50,770 nt of DNA, taken from positions 1 through 50,770 of the forward strand of contig CABZFN010000009.1 of assembly GCA_902525035.1 (NCBI GenBank), written 5' to 3'. Shown piece by piece: positions 34,068 to 42,855 of this stretch. Within the stretch, counting starts at the first letter, position 1. Every line of letters begins with the position of its first letter. The DNA is from an uncultured Alphaproteobacteria bacterium. Lineage in GTDB: Bacteria > Pseudomonadota > Alphaproteobacteria > HIMB59 > GCA-002718135. Made by a program: the position numbers and the translations under genes. The notes under the pieces were generated by a model. That model was given only the letters and a program-made list of their open reading frames with translations, did no database searches and was not told the origin of the DNA.

Positions 34068-34185
34068 AATTATTTTTATCTTAATAGTAAATATTGTCTA
34101 CTTAATAATCTTATTAACTTTTATAGCAAATCAAAGAGTGACATGTGATCAAATTAATATAACCAATTAGAAATTATCTTTTGTA

Positions 34186-35346
34186 ATGTTTAATAAAAAT
34201 TTTATTGTTATTTGTATTTCTTCTACAATTGCAGCTTTTCCTCCTATGGCTGTAGTTTTATTGGGTGGAATAATTACTTCTCAAATTATGATGAAAGATT
34301 CATTAGCAACAGTTCCAATGACATTAATGATTATAGGTATAGCAATAAGTGCACCTATTGCATCTAGGTTTATGAGTATCTGGGGGAGGCAGAAAGGATT
34401 TTTATTTTCATCTATTTTAAGTTGTTTAGCTTTAATTATTTGTTCAATCGCAATTTATTTGGAAAATTTTTTTATTTTTGCATTAGGTAATTTTTTAATT
34501 GGCAGCTCACAGGCTTTTATTCATCAGTATCGATTTGCTGCATCTGAGTCAGTTGCCAAAGAATTTATTCCAAGATCTATCTCAATAATATTGTTATTGG
34601 GTATAGTCTCTGCGTTACTTTCTTCTAATTTTGCTGAATATTTTAAAGATTTTTTTCCAAGTAATTTATTTCTTGGTAGTTATATTTTCTTATCGTTTAC
34701 AACAATCATTCCTTTCTTTGTTCTTCTTTTTTATAAGGAAACAAAAACTTCTAATTATCAAAGTAAATTTGAAATTGAAACTATTTTCAAACTTTTAAAA
34801 AATATTAAAATTATACAATCAATTGTAAGTGCTGGTATTGGTTATTTTACAATGGCTATAATTATGACAGCCACTCCCTTACATATGCATCTTGTTAATA
34901 AATTTACTTTATTTGAAACTAGTATTGTAATTCAACTTCATGTCATTGGTATGTTTTTACCTTCTTTATTTTCTGGAGATTTAATTAAAAGGTTTGGAAA
35001 TACAAATATTATATATGCAGGAGTAATTATTTTGTTATTAAGTATATTAACCAATACATTCTTTGATTTCTATTATTCTTATATGCTAGGTTTAATACTA
35101 CTTGGTATTGGCTGGAATTTTTTGTTTGTTTCAGGCTCGAGTTTGTTGGTTGTCTCTTATGAAGAAAAGGATAAATTTACAGCACAAGGTCTAAATGATT
35201 TTATCGTTTTTTCTACTCAAGGAATAGGATCATTATCAGCTGGTTTTCTTTTATATTTTTCAAATTGGACCGTTATAAATCTTTTATGTATTCCATTACT
35301 AATTATTGTTTTAGTAGTTTCTTTAATTTCATCTAGAAATAATTAA
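34186..35346 (+). CDS. MFS transporter
   Basis: 386 residues with about 12 membrane helices. Between helices 2 and 3 the conserved MFS pattern appears as SRFMSIWGRQKGFLFSSIL. The second half includes LFSGDLIKRFGNTNIIYAGV and GIGWNFLFVSGSSLLVVSY, which recalls YfiS/YcaD-like drug or small-molecule exporters. Substrate unknown. Followed by a weak AT-only hairpin. Confidence 0.87.
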   Translation: MFNKNFIVICISSTIAAFPPMAVVLLGGIITSQIMMKDSLATVPMTLMIIGIAISAPIASRFMSIWGRQKGFLFSSILSCLALIICSIAIYLENFFIFALGNFLIGSSQAFIHQYRFAASESVAKEFIPRSISIILLLGIVSALLSSNFAEYFKDFFPSNLFLGSYIFLSFTTIIPFFVLLFYKETKTSNYQSKFEIETIFKLLKNIKIIQSIVSAGIGYFTMAIIMTATPLHMHLVNKFTLFETSIVIQLHVIGMFLPSLFSGDLIKRFGNTNIIYAGVIILLLSILTNTFFDFYYSYMLGLILLGIGWNFLFVSGSSLLVVSYEEKDKFTAQGLNDFIVFSTQGIGSLSAGFLLYFSNWTVINLLCIPLLIIVLVVSLISSRNN

Positions 35347-35351
35347 ATTTG

Positions 35352-35379
35352 ATAATTAACTTTTAAATAATTATTTTTT
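35352..35379 (+). terminator. Weak AT-rich hairpin with T-run after the MFS gene
   Basis: ATAATTA (35352-35358) pairs with TAATTAT (35368-35374) around a 9-nt loop, followed by five more Ts. The stem has no G-C pair, so termination would be weak; listed because of position directly after the stop. Confidence 0.3.
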
Positions 35380-35395
35380 CACTATAGTTATTACT

Positions 35396-36256
35396 ATGAG
35401 CAATATAGGATTTATAGGCGTTGGTTATATGGGCTATGGAATGGCTAAAAATTTATTAAAAAAACATAATGTATTTATTTTTGCTCATAAAAATAGAAAA
35501 CCTATAAACAATTTAAAAAAAATTGGGGCTAAAGAATTAAAATCATATAATGAAATACAAAAACATAAACTTGATTGTTTAATGATATGTGTAACAAATA
35601 CACCTGTTGCATTGAATGTTGCAAACAAAATTAAACAACAACTTGATCGTAAAACACTTGTAATAGATTTAACAACACACAACAAAAATGGTGCTTTAAA
35701 AATGGATAAAATTTTTAATTCAAAAAAAATAAGCTATAATTTTTGTGGTGTAATGGGCGGACCAGTTCAAAGTGAACAGGGTATATTAGGTGGTATTTAT
35801 GGTGGTAAAAAAAATAATTTTTTAAAATGTAAAAAGTACCTTAATTCATTTTGTAAGTCTGTTTTTAATTTTGGTGATGTATCAAAGGCATCTTCTGCAA
35901 AATTATTATCTAACTTTTTATCATTAATGACTACTACTAGTGTTATTGAATTTTTTAAATCTGCAAAAAAACTAGATATTAACATTAAACTTTTATGTGA
36001 TGTTGCTAGATTGGGTTCTGGAAATTCAGGAGCTTTAGATAGAATTGCAGATAAAGCTATAAAAGGTAATTACAAAGGGTATGTTTTTTCTGTAGATAAT
36101 ACATATAAAGATATGAATTATATTAATGACCTTGTTGCAAATTTACCAAATGCCAATAAACTCACAAAAATTACAAAATCATTTTACAAAAAAGCTTCAA
36201 AAAAAGGATTTGGAAATTTACTTGTTAGTGAATTAATCGATAAAGAAAAATATTAA
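35396..36256 (+). CDS. 3-hydroxyisobutyrate dehydrogenase-family oxidoreductase
   Basis: NAD(P)-dependent beta-hydroxyacid dehydrogenase, 286 residues. The Rossmann start is IGFIGVGYMGYGMAKNLL (residues 3-20), the substrate motif is VMGGPVQSEQGILGG, and the catalytic lysine sits in SSAKLLSNFLSL. Members reduce or oxidise 3-hydroxyisobutyrate, tartronate semialdehyde, sulfolactaldehyde-type or succinic semialdehyde substrates; which applies is unknown. It lies upstream of the DmdA gene, with a small membrane protein between. Confidence 0.87.
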   Translation: MSNIGFIGVGYMGYGMAKNLLKKHNVFIFAHKNRKPINNLKKIGAKELKSYNEIQKHKLDCLMICVTNTPVALNVANKIKQQLDRKTLVIDLTTHNKNGALKMDKIFNSKKISYNFCGVMGGPVQSEQGILGGIYGGKKNNFLKCKKYLNSFCKSVFNFGDVSKASSAKLLSNFLSLMTTTSVIEFFKSAKKLDINIKLLCDVARLGSGNSGALDRIADKAIKGNYKGYVFSVDNTYKDMNYINDLVANLPNANKLTKITKSFYKKASKKGFGNLLVSELIDKEKY

Positions 36257-36259
36257 TAA

Positions 36260-36430
36260 ATGGATAAGCTAGTTCCAATTATTTATATGATTGGAGTGCT
36301 TTTATTGATTTTACCATCTTTCTTAAGCTCAAATAATAATTTAAAAACTTTTTTTACAAATTTATCTATTTGGGTAGCTATAGTATTGATTGTTTTATCT
36401 ATTTACTTTGCTTACAATTATTTTCTTTGA
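36260..36430 (+). CDS. Small two-helix membrane protein
   Basis: A 56-residue open frame, ATG 36260 to TGA, 3 bp after the dehydrogenase stop. It encodes two hydrophobic helices, about residues 5-19 (VPIIYMIGVLLLILPSF) and 36-55 (IWVAIVLIVLSIYFAYNY), joined by a short polar SSNNNLKTF loop. The hydrophobic pattern and tight spacing support a real gene. Function unknown. Confidence 0.6.
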   Translation: MDKLVPIIYMIGVLLLILPSFLSSNNNLKTFFTNLSIWVAIVLIVLSIYFAYNYFL

Positions 36431-36498
36431 TTCATTAAATCAAATTTAATTTATTTAGATGTAGACTAATTAAATACAAATATTTATACGAGTGTTCC

Positions 36499-37608
36499 AT
36501 GTCCAATCAATATGTAGCTAAATCGAGAAGATTAAGAAGTACTATTTATTCTTCAAGAATAGAAAATCAGGGCGTTACTTCTTATACAATATACAATCAC
36601 ATGTTACTTCCTGCAGGTTTTGGGGGAAGTCTTGAAGAAACATATAACCATTTGAAAAATTATGTTCAAATATGGGATGTAGCCGCCGAGAGACAAATAG
36701 AAATTATAGGTAGGGACGCGTATCAATTAGTTCAATTAATGACCTGTAGAGATTTAAGTAATGCCAAAGAGGGTAAATGTTATTACTGTCCAATAATTGA
36801 TGAAAATGGGGGAATGATTAATGATCCCGTAGTCCTGAAATTTAACAGTGAAAAATGGTGGATTTCAATTGCTGACTCAGACGTTATGTTATTTGCTAAA
36901 GGTCTTGCTATTGGAAAAAATTTAGAAGTTTCTATTACTGAACCTGATGTAAATATTATGGCTGTTCAAGGTCCTAAGGCTTTTAATTTGTTAGAGAAAA
37001 TTTTTGGTAAAGAAATTTTAGATTTAAAATTTTATAATTATAAATATTATAATTTTAAAAAAACTAAACATTTAATTGCTAGATCTGGCTGGTCAAAACA
37101 GGGTGGTGTTGAGATATATGTTGAAGACTCTAAATCTGGTTTAGAATTATACGATTTATTATTTGAAGAAGGTAAAGAATTTAACGTTAAACCTGGATGC
37201 CCTCATTTAATTGAAAGAATTGAAGGCGCTTTACTTTCTTATGGTAACGATATGGGTATTAACGATAATCCCTTTGAATGTGGATTAGAAAAATTTGTTA
37301 ATCTAGAAAATGATATTGAATTTCTTGGAAAAGAAAATTTAATTAAAATTAAAGAAAATGGGATTAATAAAAAATTAATGGGAGTAAAAATAAATCTTGA
37401 AAAAATTAATTTAAGATCATCTATTGATTTACAAATAGATGATAAAAAAATTGGTGAAATTAGATCTGCTGTTTTCTCACCTACATTTAATATGGTTATT
37501 GGAATAGCTATGATAAATAAGCCTTACTTTATAACTAAAGATAAATTTGATATCATTATTGAAAATAAAAAATACAAAGGAGAAATTTGCGATATTCCAT
37601 TCGTATAA
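36499..37608 (+). CDS. dmdA: Dimethylsulfoniopropionate demethylase (DmdA-type)
   Basis: GcvT-fold, tetrahydrofolate-dependent enzyme that removes a methyl group from DMSP, giving methylmercaptopropionate. It matches my memory of marine DmdA closely across its length: [96 protein letters not shown] and [14 protein letters not shown]. At 369 residues it is full length. True GcvT is elsewhere in the window and differs. Related GcvT-fold demethylases exist, so clade and activity need a tree. Followed 3 bp later by two EamA transporters. Confidence 0.85.
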   Translation: MSNQYVAKSRRLRSTIYSSRIENQGVTSYTIYNHMLLPAGFGGSLEETYNHLKNYVQIWDVAAERQIEIIGRDAYQLVQLMTCRDLSNAKEGKCYYCPIIDENGGMINDPVVLKFNSEKWWISIADSDVMLFAKGLAIGKNLEVSITEPDVNIMAVQGPKAFNLLEKIFGKEILDLKFYNYKYYNFKKTKHLIARSGWSKQGGVEIYVEDSKSGLELYDLLFEEGKEFNVKPGCPHLIERIEGALLSYGNDMGINDNPFECGLEKFVNLENDIEFLGKENLIKIKENGINKKLMGVKINLEKINLRSSIDLQIDDKKIGEIRSAVFSPTFNMVIGIAMINKPYFITKDKFDIIIENKKYKGEICDIPFV

Positions 37609-37611
37609 CTT

Positions 37612-38499
37612 ATGAATAATAATGTAAAAGCTATTATTTTAGCTTTAGTTGCCTCTGTATCAGGAGTAACAATGAACGTTCTTATTAAATTTTCTCTTCA
37701 GGATATAAATGTATTTACAGCTGGATTTTTAAGATTTCTGTTTGGGTTTATTTTAATTCTTCCGTTTATTTTTTATTTCAAATTTCAAAATTATAAGACA
37801 CCAAATTTAAAAATTCATTTGACAAGAGGTGTTTTAAATATACCAATGATGTTGTTAGGTTTTTCTGCACTTCAATTTATACCTTTAGAACAAATTAAAG
37901 CTATTTCATTTGTAACTCCTATAATTGTTGTTGTTCTAAGTGTAATATTTTTAAAAGAAAAAATTTATTTAATTCGTATTGGAGCTTTGTTAATCGGCTT
38001 AATTGGAGTTTTTGTAATTTTAAGACCAGGCATTGTTCCTATTAATGTTGGAGCATATTTAGTCTTATGCTCCTGTTCAATTTGGTCAGTAGTTGTCATA
38101 ATAACTAAATTTGCAGCTAGAGTTGACAGTGCATTTACAATATTATCTTACCAATACACTTTGGTAACTTTTTTATCATTTCCCATTGCTGTATATTTTT
38201 GGCAATCTCCATCATCACAAACTTTAATTTATTTAATATTTGCAGGTATAGCAGGAACAATAGTACATCTTTGTATTAATACAGCTTATAAATTAACTGA
38301 TCTTTCTGTTTTACAGCCAGTTAACTTTTCTCGCTTATTAATAGCTTCATTATTTGGTTTTTTAATATTTGATGAATTGCCAGATATTTGGACGATTATT
38401 GGAGGGTTAATTATTTTTTCATCTATATTAATTATTACATATAGAGAAAATTATCTAAAAAAAGATATAGCAAAGCAATCAATTCCAGTTAAGCTTTAA
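37612..38499 (+). CDS. EamA/DMT family transporter, copy 1
   Basis: 295 residues, ten membrane helices in two EamA repeats. Features include GFLRFLFGFILILPFIFYF, LTRGVLNIPMMLLGFSAL, FVTPIIVVVLSVIFLKEKI, and IWTIIGGLIIFSSILIITY. Begins 3 bp after dmdA. Its downstream neighbour is a paralogue of the same length. Drug/metabolite exporter family; the substrate is not known. Confidence 0.9.
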   Translation: MNNNVKAIILALVASVSGVTMNVLIKFSLQDINVFTAGFLRFLFGFILILPFIFYFKFQNYKTPNLKIHLTRGVLNIPMMLLGFSALQFIPLEQIKAISFVTPIIVVVLSVIFLKEKIYLIRIGALLIGLIGVFVILRPGIVPINVGAYLVLCSCSIWSVVVIITKFAARVDSAFTILSYQYTLVTFLSFPIAVYFWQSPSSQTLIYLIFAGIAGTIVHLCINTAYKLTDLSVLQPVNFSRLLIASLFGFLIFDELPDIWTIIGGLIIFSSILIITYRENYLKKDIAKQSIPVKL

Positions 38500-38504
38500 A
38501 GTTT

Positions 38505-39392
38505 ATGAATAATAATATTAAAGCTGTTCTATTAACAATTTCTGCATCATTCTTTGCCGTGTTAATGGAAGCTTTAATTAAGGCAGCACAATATGATTCA
38601 AATGTTTATACTATTGGTTTTTTAAGATTTTTTTTTGGTTTTTTGATAATTCTTCCTTATGTAGTAACCAAAAAATTTAATACATATAAAACTAAAAATT
38701 TAAAATTTTACATTGTTAGAGGTGCTTTTAACATACCTGTCATGATTTTAGGTTTTGGAGCATTAGTCTATGTGCCTTTGGAGCAATTTAAAGCTATGCA
38801 TTTTTTAAGTCCAATAATTGTCGTACTTTTGAGTTTTATTATTTTTAGAGAAAAAATTTATAGATATAGAATTTTTGCTTTAATAATTGGTTTTCTTGGA
38901 ACATTAATTATTGTGAGGCCGGGTTATGTTGATTTCAATATTGGTACTATAATGATTCTTATTTCATTAATTTTTTGGTCATTTATAATTATTTTATCAA
39001 AATTTGTTTCTAAAGATGATTCTCCAATTACAATGGTAACTTATCAATACACTTTAATGACTTTTTTTGCTTTTCCTTTAGCAATTTATTTTTGGCAAAT
39101 GCCATCCTTAAAGTCCTTATTACTTGTATTTATTGCTGCAGCATCGGGAACAATACTGCATTTATGTCTTGGATTGGCTTATAAATATGCTGATTTATCT
39201 GTAACTCAGCCAATTTGGTTTACAGGTTTAATATTTGGCTCAGGAATTGGTTATTTAGTTTTTAATGAAATACCTGATTTTTGGACTTGGATAGGGGGAA
39301 TAGTTGTTTTTACCTCTGTTTTAGTAATAACTTATTATGAGAACAGCAAAGATGAAAAAAATAAAAAAAATATTTTAAGTTCTGTAGATTAG
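38505..39392 (+). CDS. EamA/DMT family transporter, copy 2
   Basis: Also 295 residues and clearly paralogous to copy 1: both open MNNN.KA, share GFLRF.FGF, VRGAFNIPVMILGFGAL, SPIIVVLLSFIIFREKIY, the YQYTLMTFFAFPLAIYFWQ stretch and an FxWTWIGGIVVFTSVLVITY end. A tandem duplication is the simplest origin. The copies could act as a pair or on different substrates. Confidence 0.9.
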   Translation: MNNNIKAVLLTISASFFAVLMEALIKAAQYDSNVYTIGFLRFFFGFLIILPYVVTKKFNTYKTKNLKFYIVRGAFNIPVMILGFGALVYVPLEQFKAMHFLSPIIVVLLSFIIFREKIYRYRIFALIIGFLGTLIIVRPGYVDFNIGTIMILISLIFWSFIIILSKFVSKDDSPITMVTYQYTLMTFFAFPLAIYFWQMPSLKSLLLVFIAAASGTILHLCLGLAYKYADLSVTQPIWFTGLIFGSGIGYLVFNEIPDFWTWIGGIVVFTSVLVITYYENSKDEKNKKNILSSVD

Positions 39393-39412
39393 TATTTAAT
39401 ATAAAAATATAT

Positions 39413-41389
39413 ATGGAACTTAGCAAAGTAAGAATCAATCATGGTTTTTGGAAAAGAAGAAAAGACTTAAATATCAAATCTTCATTTTACGCTATACTCA
39501 ATTCATTTGAAAAATCTGGAAGAATTAGAGCGCTTAAAAATAAAAATACTAAAACAGAAAAGCCACATATTTTTTGGGAATCTGATTTAGCTAAATTAAT
39601 GGAGGGTGCATTTTTTACAATTCAGCAAAATAAAAATAAAAATTTATTAAAAATTTGTGATTCAATAATTGATAAAATTATTTCTAATCAAGAGAAAAAC
39701 GGGTACTTAAATTTTTATTTTTCTATTCATGAACCTAAAAATAAATTTACAAATTTGAGAGATAGGCATGAATTATATTGTGCTGGACACTTATTAGAGT
39801 CTGCTATTGAGCATTGTAAAGCAACTGGAGATAAAAGATTTTTTAATGCTATAGAAAAATATATTGATCACATAGGTTCAATATTTGGAAAAGAAAAAGG
39901 AAAGAAAAGAGGGTATCCTGGTCATCAAGAAATTGAATTAGCTTTGATTAAGGCGTACGAATATACAAAAAAGAAAAAATTTCTTGATCTTGCGACATAC
40001 TTTATAGATGAAAGAGGAAGTATCAATAAAAATAATAAACATTACTTTATTGAAGAAAGAAAAAAACTTCAAAAAAGTGAGGAGCATTTTGATCCATCAA
40101 ATTTACCATCATGGATAAGAGATTTTGTTGGTTTTGGACCTGATCCTCATGGAACTACATCAAGTAACCAGGGAGATTTTCAAGGAAAAGTTTTTAGAGA
40201 TTTAGAATATTGGCAATCACACTTAAAGCCAATTGATCAAAAAACTGCTGAAGGTCATTCTGTAAGAGCTCTCTATATGTTCACAGCTATGGCAGATTTA
40301 GCTAGAATAAATAAAAATAAAAAATTACTTCAAACTTGCAAAATTCTTTGGAAAAATATTGTAGATAAAAGGATGTATATTCACAGTGGAGTTGGTAGCG
40401 CTTATATTGGTGAAAGATTTAGTTTTGATTATGATTTACCAAATGATATGGCTTATGCAGAAACTTGTGCAACAATTGCATTAATATATTTTGCAAATCG
40501 ACTTTCCAAGATTGAACTTAATAGTGAGTATGCTGATATAATTGAAAACAGTTTATACAATTTATTATTAGCTAGCACATCTCAAAATGGAAAAGGTTTC
40601 TTTTATGATAATTACTTAGAATGTAATCCTGACTATTTGCATTTTCAACAAAGACGACACGGTCTTAGAGATGAGTACCATACCTGTTCCTGTTGCCCAC
40701 CAAATATTACTCGATTTATAGCAAGTATGGATATGTATATTTATAATGAATATAGAAATAGTCTAGTTGTGGATCAGTATATTTCATCTGAGTTAAATAT
40801 ATCAGAAGGTGAACAAGGATTGAAATTAAAACAAATAAGTGATTTTCCGGAAAAAGGTTATTCTAAAATTAATATTTTACAATCCAATAATAAAAAATCT
40901 TATATTTATTTTCGTATTCCTTCATGGGATAAAAATATGAAAATATTTATTAATCGTAAAAAAATAAAGTATGAAATATTTAATGGTTATGCCAAAATTA
41001 AATATCCTTGGAAAAAGGGAGATAAAATTGAGTTATTTTTTAATTTTGAGCCTAGACTAGTTCGAACAAATCCAAATGTAAGATATAATATAAGAAAAGC
41101 TTGTTTGTTCAGAGGTCCAGTACTTTATTGTCTAGAGGAAAAAGATAATGGAAGGAACTTAAATAAATTTATGTTGGATTCTTCAAATAATATAACTGAA
41201 AAAAATATAAATATTAATTCACAAAAAATTATTTCATTATTAACAAAGGGTTATTTATATAGAGATACAAAAAAACTATATTTAAAAGATAAACCTAAGT
41301 ATTCTAAAAAAAATATTAAATTTATTCCATATTATAAATGGTCTAATAGAGGAGAAAATGAAATGTTAGTTTGGATTAATGAAATATAA
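39413..41389 (+). CDS. GH127-family glycosidase (beta-L-arabinofuranosidase-like)
   Basis: 658 residues, the same length I recall for the characterised bifidobacterial GH127 enzyme. The (alpha/alpha)6 barrel has HELYCAGHLLESAIEH, GHSVRALYMFTAMADLA, and the zinc/cysteine site: E350 and C352 in AYAETCATIAL, C427 and C428 in HTCSCCPPNITRF, matching the catalytic cysteine plus zinc ligands of the family. C-terminal beta-sandwich from about residue 445. No signal peptide is visible, so it probably acts on imported oligosaccharides in the cytoplasm. Overlaps the next gene by 11 bp. Confidence 0.85.
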   Translation: MELSKVRINHGFWKRRKDLNIKSSFYAILNSFEKSGRIRALKNKNTKTEKPHIFWESDLAKLMEGAFFTIQQNKNKNLLKICDSIIDKIISNQEKNGYLNFYFSIHEPKNKFTNLRDRHELYCAGHLLESAIEHCKATGDKRFFNAIEKYIDHIGSIFGKEKGKKRGYPGHQEIELALIKAYEYTKKKKFLDLATYFIDERGSINKNNKHYFIEERKKLQKSEEHFDPSNLPSWIRDFVGFGPDPHGTTSSNQGDFQGKVFRDLEYWQSHLKPIDQKTAEGHSVRALYMFTAMADLARINKNKKLLQTCKILWKNIVDKRMYIHSGVGSAYIGERFSFDYDLPNDMAYAETCATIALIYFANRLSKIELNSEYADIIENSLYNLLLASTSQNGKGFFYDNYLECNPDYLHFQQRRHGLRDEYHTCSCCPPNITRFIASMDMYIYNEYRNSLVVDQYISSELNISEGEQGLKLKQISDFPEKGYSKINILQSNNKKSYIYFRIPSWDKNMKIFINRKKIKYEIFNGYAKIKYPWKKGDKIELFFNFEPRLVRTNPNVRYNIRKACLFRGPVLYCLEEKDNGRNLNKFMLDSSNNITEKNININSQKIISLLTKGYLYRDTKKLYLKDKPKYSKKNIKFIPYYKWSNRGENEMLVWINEI

Positions 41390-42290
41390 ATATTTTGGTA
41401 TGTGGCCTGTAGCACCCACTCCATTTCAAGATAATGGAGAGGTAGACTATGATGGGATGGGAAGAGTTTTGGAATGTATGATTGATCAAAAAGTTCAGGG
41501 AATATGCATTCTTGCTAATTACTCTGAACAATTTTTACTCTCAGATGATGAAAGAGAAAAATTAACAAAACTGTGTATGAAAAAAATTGATGGAAGAGTC
41601 AAAACGATTGTTACTGTCTCTCATTTTGCTACTGACATTGTGCGACCTCGAGCAGAATTAGCAAAATCACTGGGCGCTGATATTATAATGATGATGCCTC
41701 CTTATCATGGTGCATTGCTAAAAGGTAATCCAAATCAAATATTTGAACAGTTTAATGAAATTTCTAAAGTTAAAATTCCAATTATGATTCAAGATGCCCC
41801 TTTATCAGGTATTGAACTTTCAATACCCTTACTAACTAAGATGATAAATGAGATCGAGTATCTAACATGTTTTAAAATTGAAAGTGCTCAAGCTGCTTCA
41901 AAAATAAGAGCTCTTATCAAAAATTGTAGTGAAAAACTAGATGCACCTTTCGATGGAGAAGAAAGCATTACACTTTATGCAGATTTAGAAGCTGGAATTT
42001 CTGGCAGTATGAGTTCAGCATTACTTCCAGAAAAAATTGCTCCAGTAATTGATCATTTTTGGAATAATGAAAAAGATAAAGCTGAGGAAGTCTATAATAG
42101 TATTCTTCCTTTAATAAATTTTGAAAATAGACAATGTGGATTTCGCGCTACTAAGACGGTAATGAAAGAGGGAGGTGTTATTAATTCTGATTTCTGTAGG
42201 GATCCTATTAAACCTTTAGATGATGATACAAAAAACTTATTATTAAACTTTGCTAAAAAATATGATTTAATATCATATAATTGGGGATAA
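41379..42290 (+). CDS. DHDPS-superfamily dehydratase, probably L-2-keto-3-deoxyarabonate dehydratase
   Basis: 303-residue TIM-barrel aldolase/dehydratase of the DapA superfamily. The Schiff-base lysine is K166 in LTCFKIESAQAASKIRAL. The segment MIQDAPLSGIELS replaces the YN.P tyrosine motif of DapA, and FDGEESITLYADLEAG plus PLINFENRQCGFRATK match my recollection of L-KDA dehydratases of the non-phosphorylated L-arabinose pathway. Co-encoded with a GH127 arabinosidase, which fits release and breakdown of L-arabinose. The other pathway enzymes are not in the window. Confidence 0.75.
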   Translation: MKYKYFGMWPVAPTPFQDNGEVDYDGMGRVLECMIDQKVQGICILANYSEQFLLSDDEREKLTKLCMKKIDGRVKTIVTVSHFATDIVRPRAELAKSLGADIIMMMPPYHGALLKGNPNQIFEQFNEISKVKIPIMIQDAPLSGIELSIPLLTKMINEIEYLTCFKIESAQAASKIRALIKNCSEKLDAPFDGEESITLYADLEAGISGSMSSALLPEKIAPVIDHFWNNEKDKAEEVYNSILPLINFENRQCGFRATKTVMKEGGVINSDFCRDPIKPLDDDTKNLLLNFAKKYDLISYNWG

Positions 42291-42336
42291 TAAAAAATTT
42301 AATTGACAAATAATAATTAAAAATTAGTTATGCACC

Positions 42337-42855
42337 ATGCGTGATTTTTTAGAAACACTTCTTGAAAGAGCAATGTTCTCGAGCAGATGGGCTCTAGCCC
42401 CAGTTTATGTTGCTTTGTGTCTTACTTTATTAGTTATTACCTACAAAGTAATTACATTGTTTTTATATGAAATCACTCATCTTACAGAATTAAGTTTAAA
42501 TGAATTACTTGTTTTTGTTTTGCATATTGTTGATTTAGCTTTAGTTGGTAATTTAGTTTTAATGGTCATATTTGCTGGATATGAAAACTTTGTTTCAAAA
42601 ATAGATGTAGCTAACTCTTCTGAAGATAAGCCTGAATGGATGGGTAAACTAGATTTTTCTGGTTTAAAGTTAAAACTTATAGCATCAATCGTAGCTATTT
42701 CTAGTATAGGATTATTAGAAGCATTTATTGATGTAGGATCTAAAACTTCTGAAGAAATTTACTTAATGATATTTATACATGCGGTTTTTATACTATCAGG
42801 TTTAGTTATTGCAATAATGGACTACATTAGCGGAATTACAAAACATCACCCTTAA
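42337..42855 (+). CDS. YqhA/UPF0114 family membrane protein
   Basis: 172 residues, three or four membrane helices. Family start LERAMFSSRWALAPVYVALC (residues 9-28), then VLHIVDLALVGNLVLMVIFA and GYENFVSKID, with SIGLLEAFIDV in the third helix. Function is unknown. Converges with the Erv1-like gene with a 4-bp overlap. Confidence 0.88.
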   Translation: MRDFLETLLERAMFSSRWALAPVYVALCLTLLVITYKVITLFLYEITHLTELSLNELLVFVLHIVDLALVGNLVLMVIFAGYENFVSKIDVANSSEDKPEWMGKLDFSGLKLKLIASIVAISSIGLLEAFIDVGSKTSEEIYLMIFIHAVFILSGLVIAIMDYISGITKHHP

